A stretch of 64,000 bases of DNA from Hermatobates lingyangjiaoensis (taxonomy: Eukaryota > Arthropoda > Insecta > Hemiptera > Hermatobatidae). Positions 1 to 10,042 of the stretch are shown here, in pieces. Each line of letters opens with the position of its first letter. Within the stretch, counting starts at the first letter, position 1. A program made the position numbers and the translations under genes. The notes under the pieces are model-generated. The model saw only the letters and a program-made list of their open reading frames with translations. It did no database searches and was not told where the DNA came from. Where the stretch lies: positions 1 through 64,000 of the forward strand of contig JAPFBL010000232.1 in NCBI GenBank assembly GCA_026182355.1. Direction: 5' to 3'.

Positions 1-470
1 ACATAAAAGAAACCGAAGAGAACAATATACAAAACCTACAACTTGAAGTGTTTTACGAGAAGAAGTTGGATTCCAGTGTCAACATCTCTTAATAATCAAG
101 AGGGACTGTGCAACCTCTACCCCTGTTGGCATGAAGATGAAAGGCGGCTTTTCGCAGTAAACAACCGAGAGTCTCATTTAAATATCCAGCAATATCCGTA
201 ACAGAAAATAGTAAACAACTACAACACCCAACCACCACAAAAATCAAAATAGAAAGGGAACAGGAGTTCACTGTAAAGTGAGGCTAATGTTTTCTGCCAA
301 ACATCATTTAACACAGAGGGACTGTGCAACCTCTATACCTATTGGCAGAACGCAAAGGCTTTTTGCTGAGCAGCGGGCAACTGGGACCTTACGCTTGGAC
401 CTGTAACTCTACTCCCATTGGTCAACATCGCATCGAATCATATTCCTTTCCCCGGACAACCCATAGAAAA
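1..470. repeat. Diverged direct repeat in intergenic DNA
   Basis: Two diverged copies of a segment beginning gagggactgtgcaacctcta occur at about 99-132 and 315-347. No coding potential is evident. The rest is unremarkable AT-rich sequence. Confidence 0.4.
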
Positions 471-616
471 CAATATATATATATATATATATAGTTCAAT
501 GTATAAAAAGAAATATAGAGAAATTAAAACCGCACACTTACAGTCTCAAATTTTCGATTTCAACAGTCTTCAGAAGAGATAAGAGAGGGAAACCAATCGC
601 ACTGGTTCAGAGACGC
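470..616 (-). mobile_element. Truncated ribozyme-bearing repeat, AATT family
   Basis: An (AT)n tract followed by a sequence shared with 11660-11870 and 51030-51280. On the minus strand around 549-576 is a decayed version of the CTGAAGA hairpin GAAAATTTGAGACTG motif. The hairpin has lost complementarity, so the ribozyme is presumably dead. Confidence 0.55.
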
Positions 617-872
617 ATGGGTTTCCAAATAGTTTTAATTCCAAGATTGAAAATTGTTTTATCTGAAGTGGACAACATTCCTTTTTTAAGGATTCAATTT
701 CCAATTCAGTTAGCGTTTGTCGTGACTATTCACAAATTTCGAGGAGAGACTCTACAGAAACTTTTAGCTCATTTATGTAAAACTGAATTTCAACATGGCC
801 AATTAACTATATGTTGCTCTCAAAAGGGTCGACAGAAAGAAAACATGAAAGTTTTTTTTTGGAAAATTCAAA
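617..872 (+). pseudogene. Helitron-type PIF1-like helicase fragment
   Basis: The frame reads GFQIVLIPRLKI, RIQFPIQLAFVVTIHKFRGE, TLQKL and FQHGQLTICCSQ. This matches the C-terminal end of PIF1-family helicases carried by Helitrons, where the usual forms are RxQFPxxLAFAMTINKSQGQT and FSHGQLYVALSR. The catalytic SQGQT is changed to FRGET and the final arginine-containing motif is degraded. Everything upstream in the helicase and the Rep domain is absent, so this is a dead fragment. It abuts a family C fold-back element at 470-616. Confidence 0.65.
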
Positions 873-1142
873 TTATACCAAAAATATAAATAAAGAGAAC
901 TGTCTATAAATATGTTCATTATCCACTTTATTAGAAATAAATTAATTTAGTGTTTATCTGCATTTATGTGAAAATGATTGCATTTAAAAGGAAGGTGTCA
1001 GATGACCCTAAGAGTCACGGGTAGTCTAGTATATATACATGGTATATTTCACTCAAAATTCGAAAAAAACGATCCAAACTGGACGCAAATCAGTTCAAAA
1101 ACGAAGATAAGCAACACACAGAGAAAGAGACACACTTACAAA

Positions 1143-1170
1143 CTCAAATTTTCGGATAATCCGTCTTCAG
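1143..1170 (-). ncRNA. Hammerhead-like ribozyme motif (AATT family)
   Basis: CTGAAGA, extra C, stem II GGA/UCC, GAAA, self-complementary AAUU, cleavable U before GAG. The GAG pairs with CTC immediately upstream of the core as stem I. Confidence 0.6.
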
Positions 1171-1244
1171 GAGAAAATAGAATGGGCGACCAAGCACGCC
1201 GGAAACAAAACGGCAGGAAAACCCACGGCAGGTTTTATTTTCTC

Positions 1245-1272
1245 CTGAAGACGGATTATCCGAAAATTTGAG
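1245..1272 (+). ncRNA. Hammerhead-like ribozyme motif (AATT family)
   Basis: Plus-strand partner of the 1143-1170 motif, identical through core and stem II. Stem I is GAG with upstream CTC. Confidence 0.6.
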
Positions 1273-1377
1273 TTTGTAAGTGTGTCTCTTTCTCTGTGTG
1301 CTGCTTTTCTTCGTTTTTGAGCTGATATATATATATATCAATGATCAAACCACAATATGAAACGGAAAAACAAGAGT

Positions 1378-1412
1378 AAGATCTTTCAACCGTAACAAGC
1401 GGTCTTCGTCAG
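1378..1412 (-). ncRNA. Hammerhead-like ribozyme motif (GATC family)
   Basis: CTGACGA, extra A, stem II GACCG/CGGUU around CUUGUUA, GAAA, palindrome GATC, then UU as the cleavage doublet. Stem I in this copy is partly lost (ACUC instead of AGUC). Confidence 0.65.
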
Positions 1413-1539
1413 AGTCCAAAATCCAACTAAACCCAACTTTAATTTATGGGTTTTTGTTAAGCGAGACAAACAATTTTTTACTATAGGGACGAAGAAAGGA
1501 ATAAGACCACAGAAATAGGAGTCAGTTGGATTTTTGAGT

Positions 1540-1575
1540 ATGTCGAAGACCGCTTGTGACGGTTGAAAGATCTTA
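1540..1575 (+). ncRNA. Decayed hammerhead-like motif (GATC family)
   Basis: Stem II and GAAAGATCTTAG are intact, but the CTGACGA core has become atgtcga. Probably inactive. Confidence 0.5.
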
Positions 1576-1641
1576 GTCTTGTTTTCCCATTTCTTATTGT
1601 GGTTTGATCATTGATTGTTATTTTACGTGTTTATATGAAAT

Positions 1642-1642
<1 letters not shown>

Positions 1643-1691
<49 letters not shown>
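1643..1691. repeat. (AT)n microsatellite
   Basis: About 48 bases of alternating AT at the end of the GATC-family element. Similar AT tracts end most of the fold-back elements. Confidence 0.95.
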
Positions 1692-1692
<1 letters not shown>

Positions 1693-1752
1693 CAAAACTA
1701 AAGTTTATTGGTACTCGGTCAGTTCTTCAGATTCAAATTAAACTGTCATTGC

Positions 1753-1789
1753 CAATGTTTCGGTTTTTATTTAAAACACTTTCAATGAA
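1753..1789 (-). ncRNA. Decayed hammerhead-like motif (ACGT family)
   Basis: Minus-strand copy with GAAACATTGG and an A/T-rich hairpin. The CTGANGA core is not recognisable. Inactive relic. Confidence 0.3.
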
Positions 1790-1886
1790 CAAGTGTCACG
1801 TGTTCATTGAAACGTGCAAAAAACGTGTGTTCAAAATAATTTGTAATGTAATACTTAGTTTTTCTGTTTCATAATTTATACTTCTG

Positions 1887-1925
1887 CCTATGAAAAAGGG
1901 TTTTAAATAAAAACCGAAACGTTGG
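1887..1925 (+). ncRNA. Possible hammerhead-like motif (ACGT family)
   Basis: Degenerate core CTATGAA, stem II GGTTTT/AAAACC with a short A-rich loop, then GAAA and the short palindrome ACGT followed by U and G. The core departs from CTGANGA by a deletion. Confidence 0.35.
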
Positions 1926-1999
1926 CAATGAGAGTTTAATTTGAACCTGAAGAACTGACCCAGTCCCGACAAACTTTAGTTTTGTTTTTTTTCGAGGTA

Positions 2000-2375
2000 T
2001 CGTAAATTTTTATTCCGTTTTAATAATGATCTATCTAAATTAATAGTTATAAACCAATGTCTGTTTCTGAACATCCAGTAACAATAATATTATAATATTA
2101 ATTGAAATAATAATATTTGAATAATAATATTAATAATGAGTAATAATATTTACAAGTTAAAAAAAATAATATTATGTATGTTTTTCTAAAAAAAAAACAG
2201 TGATCAGATGTTTTTTTTCTCTTTAACTGAAATAATATTGAAATGTTGATGTGATATCGGAAGCTATTGATCTTCTAATATGTATTTTAATACTATTGGT
2301 TGTTGATTCTTAATGAGAACGTGCTTTTTCAAAACTTATTTAATAACCTATCTTAATCTGACCTCATTGTGTTTA
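2000..2375. other. AT-rich intergenic DNA
   Basis: Contains runs of ATAATATT-type low-complexity sequence at 2080-2165. Nothing else supported. Confidence 0.5.
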
Positions 2376-2379
2376 ACAG

Positions 2380-2449
2380 GATTCCACAGTTGAGACTAGC
2401 AATCCCCTCTGACTCAACCAGTAAAGGATCTGCTGAGCTTGCAACCAAG
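2380..2449 (+). CDS. Candidate internal exon of an unidentified upstream gene
   Basis: A good acceptor (tgtgtttaacag) and a donor (aag/gtgatt) flank 70 bases that are far richer in GC than the neighbourhood. Only one frame is open: IPQLRLAIPSDSTSKGSAEL then ATK. The exon begins with the last base of a codon and ends in phase 0. I do not recognise the protein. It is on the same strand as beta-TrCP, 14 kb upstream, and would belong to a separate gene. Confidence 0.45.
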
Positions 2450-2716
2450 GTGATTCCCTTTGTTTCTAGTTTAATTTAGAAATAAACCTCTTTTGATCTG
2501 ACCTAAAAACCTAATAGATAAAACACCTGACGATAGTATCTTTAGTTATTTCTTCATCATAAGTTCTTAAGATGTTTTTCTATTAAAATAGAAATAAATT
2601 TAAATAAACATAAGTATTTCTATATGTTTACGAGCTATGCAGCCAGTTATTGTGTGGTATTTACTCATGATTTAGGAAGGATACATTGAGTCTTTACACA
2701 CAATGATTTAATTATA

Positions 2717-2750
2717 CAACGCGTTTCGAACTCTTAGAGTTCATCATCAG
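2717..2750 (-). ncRNA. Hammerhead-like ribozyme motif (CGCG family)
   Basis: Canonical core CTGATGA, extra U, stem II GAACUC/GAGUUC with loop UAA, GAAA, palindrome CGCG, then UU before G. Stem II differs from the other CGCG copies (GAACAC/GUGUUC) by a compensated pair change. Confidence 0.7.
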
Positions 2751-2775
2751 GTGCAGCTTCATTGAGGAGATGTAA

Positions 2776-2809
2776 CTGTTGATGAACAAAAAATGTTCAA
2801 AATGCGTTG
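2776..2809 (+). ncRNA. Decayed hammerhead-like motif (CGCG family)
   Basis: Inverted partner of 2717-2750. The core is CTGTTGA, stem II is eroded, GAAA has become AAAA and CGCG has become TGCG. Confidence 0.45.
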
Positions 2810-2860
2810 TATAAAGAAATCCTTGTGTGTGAAGACTCAATGTGTCTTTCCTGACTAATA

Positions 2861-3390
2861 ATTTCTACATGTTAGTAAATACTACAGCTCCCTCTGAATT
2901 CACGACATTTTTACTGATTCCTTCAATATTCCTTGTTATTTTCCTCTCTTCTGGCTGGAGATGGCCATAAAAGCTGTCCAATAGACATTGTGTAATGAGG
3001 GTTGATAAATAAGCTTTCAACCAAACACTGGTCATCCTCAGGTTCATCAATGTAAATAGGTGTGGGCTTACATAGACAACGATTCTGTAGTATATGTATA
3101 ACAACTAATAAACATTGTTTACTTGATTTCAACTATCTAAATTGGAAAATTCAGCCTAACTTACGTTGAAAAAAGGTTGGATCAATGAATTGTATTTTTA
3201 GTAGACTTAATTTTTCAGTCAACTAATCAAGTTTTAACAAACCATTTTTTTGGCCTGTTTGATTCTCTATTAGATTAATTCCTGAGTTTTTTATCTTATA
3301 AGTAATTTAGTCTTTTAATTTGAATATTTTTTTTCCAAATCATTATTTCTCGACTCTTTCACTTTTAAACTGTGTAACCATTAAACTTGA
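2861..3390. other. AT-rich intergenic DNA
   Basis: No gene or repeat family recognised. Short open frames on the minus strand (2865-3132) lack any protein signature. Confidence 0.5.
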
Positions 3391-3670
3391 GGTTCTGATT
3401 AGACGAAGTTCTTATTTGAAGTTCTCAATTAGACCATATTCACTTGAGATTTTGGTCTTAACTTGAGGTTCTGACGTTCACTTGAGATCTTGAACTAGAT
3501 AAATATTTACTTGAGGTTTCAAAATAGAACACCTTTACTTCTGTTTCTAATCTTTGCGTGAGGTTCTAAAACGATTAATCTTTATTTAAGGTTTGTGACA
3601 GATAATGTTGACCTAAAGTCGATGATCATCACTTGAGGTTAATTATGTTTATTTGAGGTTCCCAAATAGA
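3390..3670 (+). repeat. Degenerate tandem repeat, about 30-bp unit
   Basis: The word acttgaggttct, with variants, recurs about nine times at irregular spacing of 25-45 bases, each followed by an A/T-rich gatta-like stretch. Looks like an old, decaying minisatellite. Confidence 0.6.
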
Positions 3671-4297
3671 TCATTAAATATAAAAGTTATACATACCAAC
3701 CTTTAGATCCATAGCTAAAATTCCTCTTGTGTCGAAAACACATTAAACGCAAGGTCGTTAGATATAAGTATTGTAATTTCAGATATTAACTTCTTTTTCT
3801 TTTTTCACAAAATTAAATTAAACACGTAATACCATGTAAATAAATAGCTTGAGTTAGAACAGTAATACCTCGGACACAATTGGCTTTAAAGGTGATAGTA
3901 ATTCTGTTTGTTCACTTGGTCATCTAGGTAGTAAATCACAAGTAACAAGTACATAGCAGTAATCCAGAAAAGCAATAGTTTTGAGGACTATATACCCGAA
4001 ATATATTTGTTGTGTGTGCCCGAAATGTGTTATACTATTCAGGATATCAGAATTGATTTGAGCAGCGAAACATGAACACAGCAGACTTCCGCTGTGTGCC
4101 GCACCAGACAGTCCACTTTCCTGCACATACCATACTACCTCAAAACTCCCCTCTATACTCCCAGAGTACACGTATTCTGCTTTAGAAAAGAAGGTCATGT
4201 TTCATATATAACATACTATTCATACATAAAAAAAAATATTCAGGGTAAACTTATTGTACTTTGGAATATTTCATTAGTTTATCATTACATAAAAATC

Positions 4298-4455
4298 TGG
4301 AGTGGTCTACCCTCAACTTTACTATAAGTAAACATAATACAAACTTCTTGGGTGTATAATATATAATGTTCCATTTAGGTATAATATAAATGTATAAATG
4401 GGAGATGTTTATTAGTCTTTCATTCTTGGAGGTTGTTCAGATAGTGATTGTGTCA
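4298..4455 (+). repeat. Dispersed repeat, inverted copy at 38795-38945
   Basis: The two loci share, in opposite orientation, ctcaactttactataagta, the words gggagatgtttattagtctt and tcattc, and a final atagtgatt. About 75-80 percent similar by eye. Confidence 0.6.
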
Positions 4456-4758
4456 GTTTTCAATATACATACTTATTTTTGAATATCACACAAATAATGC
4501 ATATAATATAATTTTTATTAACAAAGCAGTAGTAACATTTTTGTAAAGCCTAATTGAGGATTTCCTATTTTGGAATAATCTATTAGAGGAGAACAAGGCT
4601 GTTCGTATAGCTAGGAACAAATATTTAGATTGTTATACATCTAAATAACAATCAAATAGTATAGAACCGTATCACCAGTATATTTTCATCCTCTGTGACT
4701 ATCTTAGTACATACTGCAGCTATAACTCTTGACTTCTGAAAACGTCTGTTTCAATCAG

Positions 4759-4783
4759 GAAGATGGACAAGATCCAAAAACTG
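4759..4783 (+). CDS. Possible 25-nt microexon of the same unidentified gene
   Basis: A good polypyrimidine acceptor (cgtctgtttcaatcag) and a donor gtaaag bracket 25 bases. In the phase left by 2380-2449 they read EDGQDPKTG. Very short, so chance is a real alternative. Confidence 0.2.
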
Positions 4784-6014
4784 GTAAAGTGAAAAATAAA
4801 ATTTGTGAGAAGAGATGTTTCAGTCTTTACTAAAGGCTACAAACTCTCCTCTGCGATTATAAAATTAATAATATTATGAGAAAATTAATGGTTTGTATCT
4901 TATTTTATTACATCTCTTAGTATAGATCAGTAAAGTTTAATACACTGCATATACAAACATTGCTGGACTTTTTGAGGGTTATCTGGTCAAAAAACTGAAC
5001 TCTTTTCGTTTCGATAAATTACATTTTTATGATCAAAGATACAATAAAATACATGATCTACTTTAGATAAACAACCAGGTTAAAATTATTGAACATAGAA
5101 AACATAGAAAAGAACTGATAATAATTAATCATACGTTACAACGAATTTAGGAGTTAAAACTTATTTTATTAGTTCATTGAGAGGGAGTTGTTTCAAATAT
5201 ATGATGCCTCAGTAAAAAACATGAATTATAAATTATAAAAAACTTAGATAATTGGCTAAATGATTTAAATAATCTTGGGGGGGGGGGGGGGATTTCTTTC
5301 TAAATAAAGAGTCAGCTTAGAAGAGTTTTCATTGTATTGCACCAGTGTTTACTATAACAATAGTCTAACATCAAGCAAAGAATTCGTATTATCTTTTCAA
5401 AACGATTAAAAGACACGAGCTGCATATTGATTGCTACTTTTTTATTTAAAAGTGAAAAGCAAGTCATATATATTCATTATATGTTAAAGTTAGTCATTTG
5501 TAGTCAGATGTACAACAGATTTTATCTTCAACTGCTATCATACATTGGAATGAAAAAACCAAATGCAAAACTAAGTTAATTCATCTTTAAAAGTGCAACA
5601 TGCGAATTGGTTAGTATATTAGTGCAAATATGTATATTTTTTTCTAATCAGATATTTTCGTTCAAACTCTTATATATAAATGTGATTTGTTTTATTCTTA
5701 TGATAACAGATATTATAAACGACTTTTTCAATGAATAAATTAATTAAACTGACTACAACAAACTTGTGTTTAAATTACATCATTTTAGCGTATTGGTGGG
5801 ATTTATAACGCTTGTCAATCAATAGAGAATCTACAAAAAATATACTTGTTCCACTTCAAGTTCCCTGGTAATTTAAGGGTGGTATTAAGTTTTAGTGAAT
5901 CGAGTATGAGCTGTTTCTCTGTAATATAGTTTATGGGTTAGTTCCACTGAGGTTAGTGATATTAGAATTAGTAATAATACAATCCGTCATACCTCGTAAA
6001 GTCTCAGGAAAGCT

Positions 6015-6064
6015 CGACCGGTTTCGGGTCCGTCTGGATCCGTTCGTCCGTCTGGATGAAATAA
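6015..6064 (-). ncRNA. Decayed hammerhead-like motif (CCGG family)
   Basis: GAAACCGGTCG is intact, but the upstream hairpin is internally duplicated (two ccagacgga words) and no CTGANGA core remains. Confidence 0.4.
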
Positions 6065-6204
6065 GAAATAAAAGGAAAAAACATAGAAATTAAAGAAATA
6101 TGAAAAAAATTTAACTACACAGACAACACTGATTACACAATGTAGATGATATATATATATAGGTAGGTTATAGGAAAATAACATTCACAGTCAGTTAGGT
6201 GCTC

Positions 6205-6239
6205 TTGAAGATGGGATCCAGACGGACCCGAAACCGGTC
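6205..6239 (+). ncRNA. Hammerhead-like ribozyme motif (CCGG family)
   Basis: Core TTGAAGA (first C changed), extra U, stem II GGG-UCC/GGA-CCC, GAAA, palindrome CCGG, then UC before G. Stem I is four perfect pairs, GAGC after the cleavage site with GCTC before the core. Confidence 0.6.
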
Positions 6240-6299
6240 GAGCTTTCCTGAGACTTTACGAGGTATGACGGATTGTATTATTACTAATTCTAATGTTTC

Positions 6300-7050
6300 T
6301 CTGTAGTGCGGCAGTTTCGTGTATCCTGGCTCTTCGGCGCTACTTTGAAGGAAGCTCTCGTATATCTTGTATTTGTGTATTGTGACCGAGGGAAATTTTT
6401 AGGCGAAATGAGGTATTTGTAAGGGTCATAAAACCTAAACTTTCATCTCCTTGTCTGCTCAAATTGTTTCTCTCTTTTCGGCTGACTTTCTTATGAATAG
6501 GCATGCTCTATGACACAGTGCCATTGATTAAACTAATATCTTATGAGGAAATAGTTTTAAGTAGAAAAAAATTACTTGAAATTATAAATCAGCAATGTTG
6601 AAAAAGAAATGGAACGATTTTATTGTAGGACAAAAAAAATTTTGAAATAGTCATCTGTGAATTATATTATTATATTATATCCCCCAGTGAGTGAATCAAC
6701 TAACACAGATGTGACAAAGTGCTGATCAAGTAAAAGAAAGGAAAACTCATTTAAAATTATAAAGTCCACGGAAAATAGGAACTAAGTGAAATTAAGACGA
6801 AAGTTAGGCAGTTCATAGATACTGTGAAACTGTAAGCAAGATTACATGTATGAAAAGAAGTTGATAAATTCTTTAAGGAAAAAACAGAAAAATAGAAAAA
6901 AAAATTGTTGAGAAATAAACTCCAAGTGTTATGATTGCCAAACGCAGACCTGACTTTCTAATATTTTCATACCTGCTGTATCATCAACATGAATAATGAG
7001 ATAACATTCTCAAAGAACAGAACTCCAATTTCTTACAGGGATGTTGTTTT
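6300..7050. other. Intergenic DNA
   Basis: Nothing recognised beyond AT-rich sequence. Confidence 0.5.
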
Positions 7051-7055
7051 AAAAG

Positions 7056-7400
7056 TGAAGCAGGGTAGTCGAGTGGCTTGCGAGCTCGTCTTTAGTCTGA
7101 TAGATTCCAGGTTTGAATCTAACTCTTGTCTCGATTTCTTCAAGCAGGATATGAAACAAATCTAAGCCAATTGTCCCTGAAAGATTAAACCGTCGGCCCT
7201 TAGATTGTACAATGTCAGACACTCGTTACAGATCACTACTCTACTCGTATATTATACGCTTCAGTTAGCCAAACTCTAGGCCTCCCATTGTGAACTCAAC
7301 CCGGTCAATAGGAGAAGTGATGGACCACGGTCAATAGAAGCCGTGGAGTCCATAGAAGGGCATTAAAAGGTGAAAATCTATAAATGTTGCCACTGGAAAA
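7056..7400 (+). mobile_element. tRNA-derived SINE, second tail type
   Basis: The tRNA-like head (gggtagtcgagtggcttgcg, then the B-box-like ggtttgaatct) is followed by the body shared with ten other copies (gatgtcaggtactcgttaaagatccctactc in consensus). The 3' part, with cattaaaaggtgaaa and gttgccactgg, is shared only with the copy at 13586. Confidence 0.75.
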
Positions 7401-8765
7401 CAAAAAGCAGACAAATGTTTGTGAAAAGGCACTAATTCACTTGGTTAAATGAATTTAGCAAAGTTGTCAAATATAGTGGTCAGTCAAGGTTAAAATAATA
7501 TATACCGACCTACTCTTATTTCTGATTGTTATTTCACGTGTTTATTGTTACATAAGACTTCAGTGTTAACATGATACTGCTTCACTCAAAGTTAAATGTT
7601 CTGTTCTTATAAATAGTGTGCAATATATGCAACTTTCAAGTGTAATACTGAAGTTTAGATCACCAACGCCCAGTGAATAAGCTATTACTGAACTTCTATA
7701 TTATAACTGAACGCATACCATTGAAAATAATTCATTATAAATGTATATAGATATTTTTAGGAAAAGTATGATGATGCAGTGGTTAACCTAAACATACGAT
7801 TCAGTGAAAATTAAATAGTTCAGTAAATAGTATAAACGATTATTCTGCTTAAGGAGAAATATTAAAAATTTATTTATTATCATTAAGACAATATGGGAAA
7901 CAACAAAAACTGACAACTTGACATGAACTAGAGTAGCGTATTTGAGTAAAAATGGTACTACTTGTGACCGGTCATCATAAGTGCTTGAGATTTGTTAAGT
8001 TAGTAATAAGGTAATACAATGCTTGTGTATTATGTTTATCCCAATAAGTTTATAACTAGCAAGGATAAACGATTCGACTGGACCAAGCATTATGCTTTCA
8101 CTCTAACGAAATCTCATGCACTTCTTGCTATCACAAGTAGAAATCAAATAATTAAACCAAGCTTTATGGCTCTCATTTATACCAATTCCATTCACTTCTT
8201 GTGATCACAAAGAGAAATCATTCAACTGAACCAAGCATTATGCCTACTAACGAATCTCATACTAACAAAATCCCATGTACTTCTTGTGATCACAAGTATA
8301 TATCACATATAATAACGTTTGTAAATAAAGGTTTATCCGAAACAACATTTATGGACAGGGTTGGTAAAGTTCTTGGAGCAATAGTTAAATATTGCACTGA
8401 AGTTCGAGTGAACCTTGTTTTTTTCTTTGTTAAAAGTGAAGAAGCAAGGCCCATTTCGTTGAGTAATTCTAAAGCCACAGGGTTAGAGTAACAAACATTT
8501 CTTTTAATACTTTATAGATGCTTACACTCATCCAATAGTTCATTGTACGAAAAATGTTAATTTTATATATGTGATTCCCATTAGTGTATTTATGTTTGGA
8601 ATTTTACCAGAATTATTATTGCTGCTATTTCAATATTTTTAATCTAAAATGGTCTTCTTTCTTTTTGTATATTTTTATATTTATATCATTTACTGACACC
8701 CTTTTGTTAACATCGTAGACTTTATAGATTTATAGACCTGTTCACAGTGTGTTTATTGTGCTGGA
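7401..8765. other. Intergenic DNA with a short tandem repeat
   Basis: At about 8072-8297 a unit of roughly 75 bp occurs three times, diverged: each ends with cttcttgtgatcacaa or similar and contains aaaccaagcattatg. The open frames over it (8019-8491) are by-products of the repeat. Confidence 0.5.
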
Positions 8766-8769
8766 AGAA

Positions 8770-9440
8770 GCCATTCTTATGAACAGTTGTGAAGGTCTAT
8801 CAGGAACTCCAAAAGCTCACACATTGATATGACATCGACTTCTTTATCAAGGCATCTTAACATGAACCTAAGGGCATCAAGTTGGCTAAGGTTCATGGGT
8901 AGGTTAGGTTGCAGTTGGTTGGCAGTGCCAGTCTCACAAGTGGACACACCTAGGCCGTATATTGTGGTATCACACAGTGAAACTGTTTCTACATTAGGAT
9001 TCCTTAAATTTGCCAAACTAGAGCCTATTTCAGTAGGGATCTTTAACTAATACCTGACATCGTACAGGCTCGGGGCCCACAGTTTAACGTCCTTCTCCGA
9101 GGGACGACTTGTTACGATTTAATTCACTTCCTGAATGAATATAGCAAGGGCCAAAGTGGTCATTCAAAACTTTCTAGATCACGGATAAATGATAGAATAT
9201 GAAGAACATTAATGTTCTTGTAACTTACTATGAAAGTTACAAGAATTAGAGTTGGTATTGAACCCCGAACCTACCAGTCCAGAGGCGAGCACGTTGCCAC
9301 TTGGCCAGCTTGGTCCCCTAAGGTTCACTTTAAGACTCCTTGATAAAGAAGTTGATATCATACCAGTGTGTGAACTTTTGCAGCTTCTGATAAGACCTTT
9401 ACGAATGTTTCTCCACATGAATGGCTTCTTCAAGTCTAGT
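8770..9440. repeat. Inverted repeat enclosing a SINE
   Basis: About 120 bases at 8770-8890 recur inverted at 9310-9440. Both copies, read in the same sense, give a similar peptide: LRFMLRCLDKEVDVISMCEL on the minus strand and LRFTLRLLDKEVDIIPVCEL on the plus strand. This may be a duplicated relic of a coding segment. No family recognised. Confidence 0.55.
8893..9318 (-). mobile_element. tRNA-derived SINE, interrupted
   Basis: Minus orientation: the tail with (TTAGG) words at 8897-8912, the body to about 9150, and the tRNA-like head at 9250-9318 (ttgaaccccgaacctacc is the complement of the B box). An 80-90-bp insert at about 9155-9245 separates body and head. Confidence 0.7.
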
Positions 9441-9523
9441 CTCCTGGTTAATGCTTCTATTTTTCATTTTTAGATAGCCTCAAAAAACAATCTAATTCTA
9501 GTAACTTTCCTAATAACTTAGAG

Positions 9524-10034
9524 CAGGCATAGACAACCTTTTGTGAACTGAGGGCTGCATTATATAATTTTCAAGTGACCGCGAGCCGCATGGTAATTTC
9601 TGTGGTATTTCGATATATAAAGCTTATATGTATAATGTATTTTTATAAATATATAGAAATACATACTGTGCGCTGTATTAATGTGTCAATAATTATTTTA
9701 CTTTTTATTGTTCCTATAATGAAAATTATTATTCATATCTCATTATTTCCTTATGATATACAATGATCACAAACAATCTCCAAAAGATTAGTGCGTCATA
9801 TATGAAAAAACTAAAACATTTGTTGCTATAGAGCTCTCGCCCTCACTGTCTCTCTCTCTCTCTCGCTCTCTCTCTCTCCCTCTCTCTAAAATGTTGTAAT
9901 TTCCTTCCAAAAGTCACGGTGAGCTTTTTTTTATAACCAAAAAGCAAAGGAACTTTCAATATTAAGATAGAATTCCAGATAATCTCCGAGGGCCGCACAA
10001 ATATACGTGCTGGGCCGCAGGTTGTTCATGCCTG
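9524..10034. mobile_element. hAT-type MITE with 8-bp target duplication
   Basis: Terminal inverted repeats CAGGCATAGACAACC at the left and GGTTGTTCATGCCTG at the right. The flanks are acttagag (9516-9523) and acttagaa (10035-10042), an 8-bp target-site duplication with one change, the length typical of hAT elements. There is a CT-rich microsatellite inside (9850-9887). No transposase. A second copy lies at 62580-63078. Confidence 0.85.
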
Positions 10035-10042
10035 ACTTAGAA

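Larger units (their letters stand above)
1030..1335. mobile_element. Fold-back element, AATT ribozyme family
   Basis: Two arms of about 80 bp, roughly 1098-1178 and 1234-1323, are near-perfect inverted repeats around a 55-bp spacer. Each arm carries the motif CTGAAGA-C-GGATTATCC-GAAAATTTG. One motif is on each strand, head to head. Confidence 0.8.
1340..1640. mobile_element. Fold-back element, GATC ribozyme family
   Basis: The left part (minus orientation, 1345-1430) and right part (plus, 1525-1640) are inverted copies. They share a boundary segment with the sequence ttattgtggtttgatcattg, found at every member of this family (21880, 29460, 29525, 50760 variants). The right arm continues into cacgtgtttatrtgaaatc and an (AT)n tract at 1643-1691. 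Confidence 0.75.
1695..1990. mobile_element. Fold-back element, ACGT ribozyme family
   Basis: The segments 1697-1790 and 1860-1990 are inverted copies. The same sequence recurs as a single arm at 11440-11600. Shared landmarks are aaccgaaacgttgg and cctgaagaactgacc. The arms contain a motif with GAAACGTTG after a GGTTTT/AAAACC hairpin. Confidence 0.65.
2640..2860. mobile_element. Fold-back element, CGCG ribozyme family
   Basis: Begins with the family boundary tgtggtatttactcat (2654-2669). The two inverted arms are about 2670-2750 and 2776-2850. They share gaagactcaatg and the ribozyme motif. Confidence 0.75.
3671..5970. other. Intergenic DNA with a few repeats
   Basis: Holds a copy of a dispersed repeat at 4298-4455, whose inverted counterpart is at 38795-38945, and a 15-base G run at 5277-5291. 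Otherwise AT-rich with no supported gene apart from the possible microexon at 4759. Confidence 0.5.
5975..6295. mobile_element. Fold-back element, CCGG ribozyme family
   Basis: Inverted arms about 5965-6060 and 6205-6300 share the words ggtcgagctttcctgagact and ttacgaggtatgacggattg. The spacer contains an (AT)n tract at 6150-6161. The arms carry a ribozyme-like motif with the palindrome CCGG. Confidence 0.75.

Noticed and set aside
978..1341. Overlapping frames on both strands around 1000-1340
   Set aside because: They are two readings of the arms of the same fold-back element.
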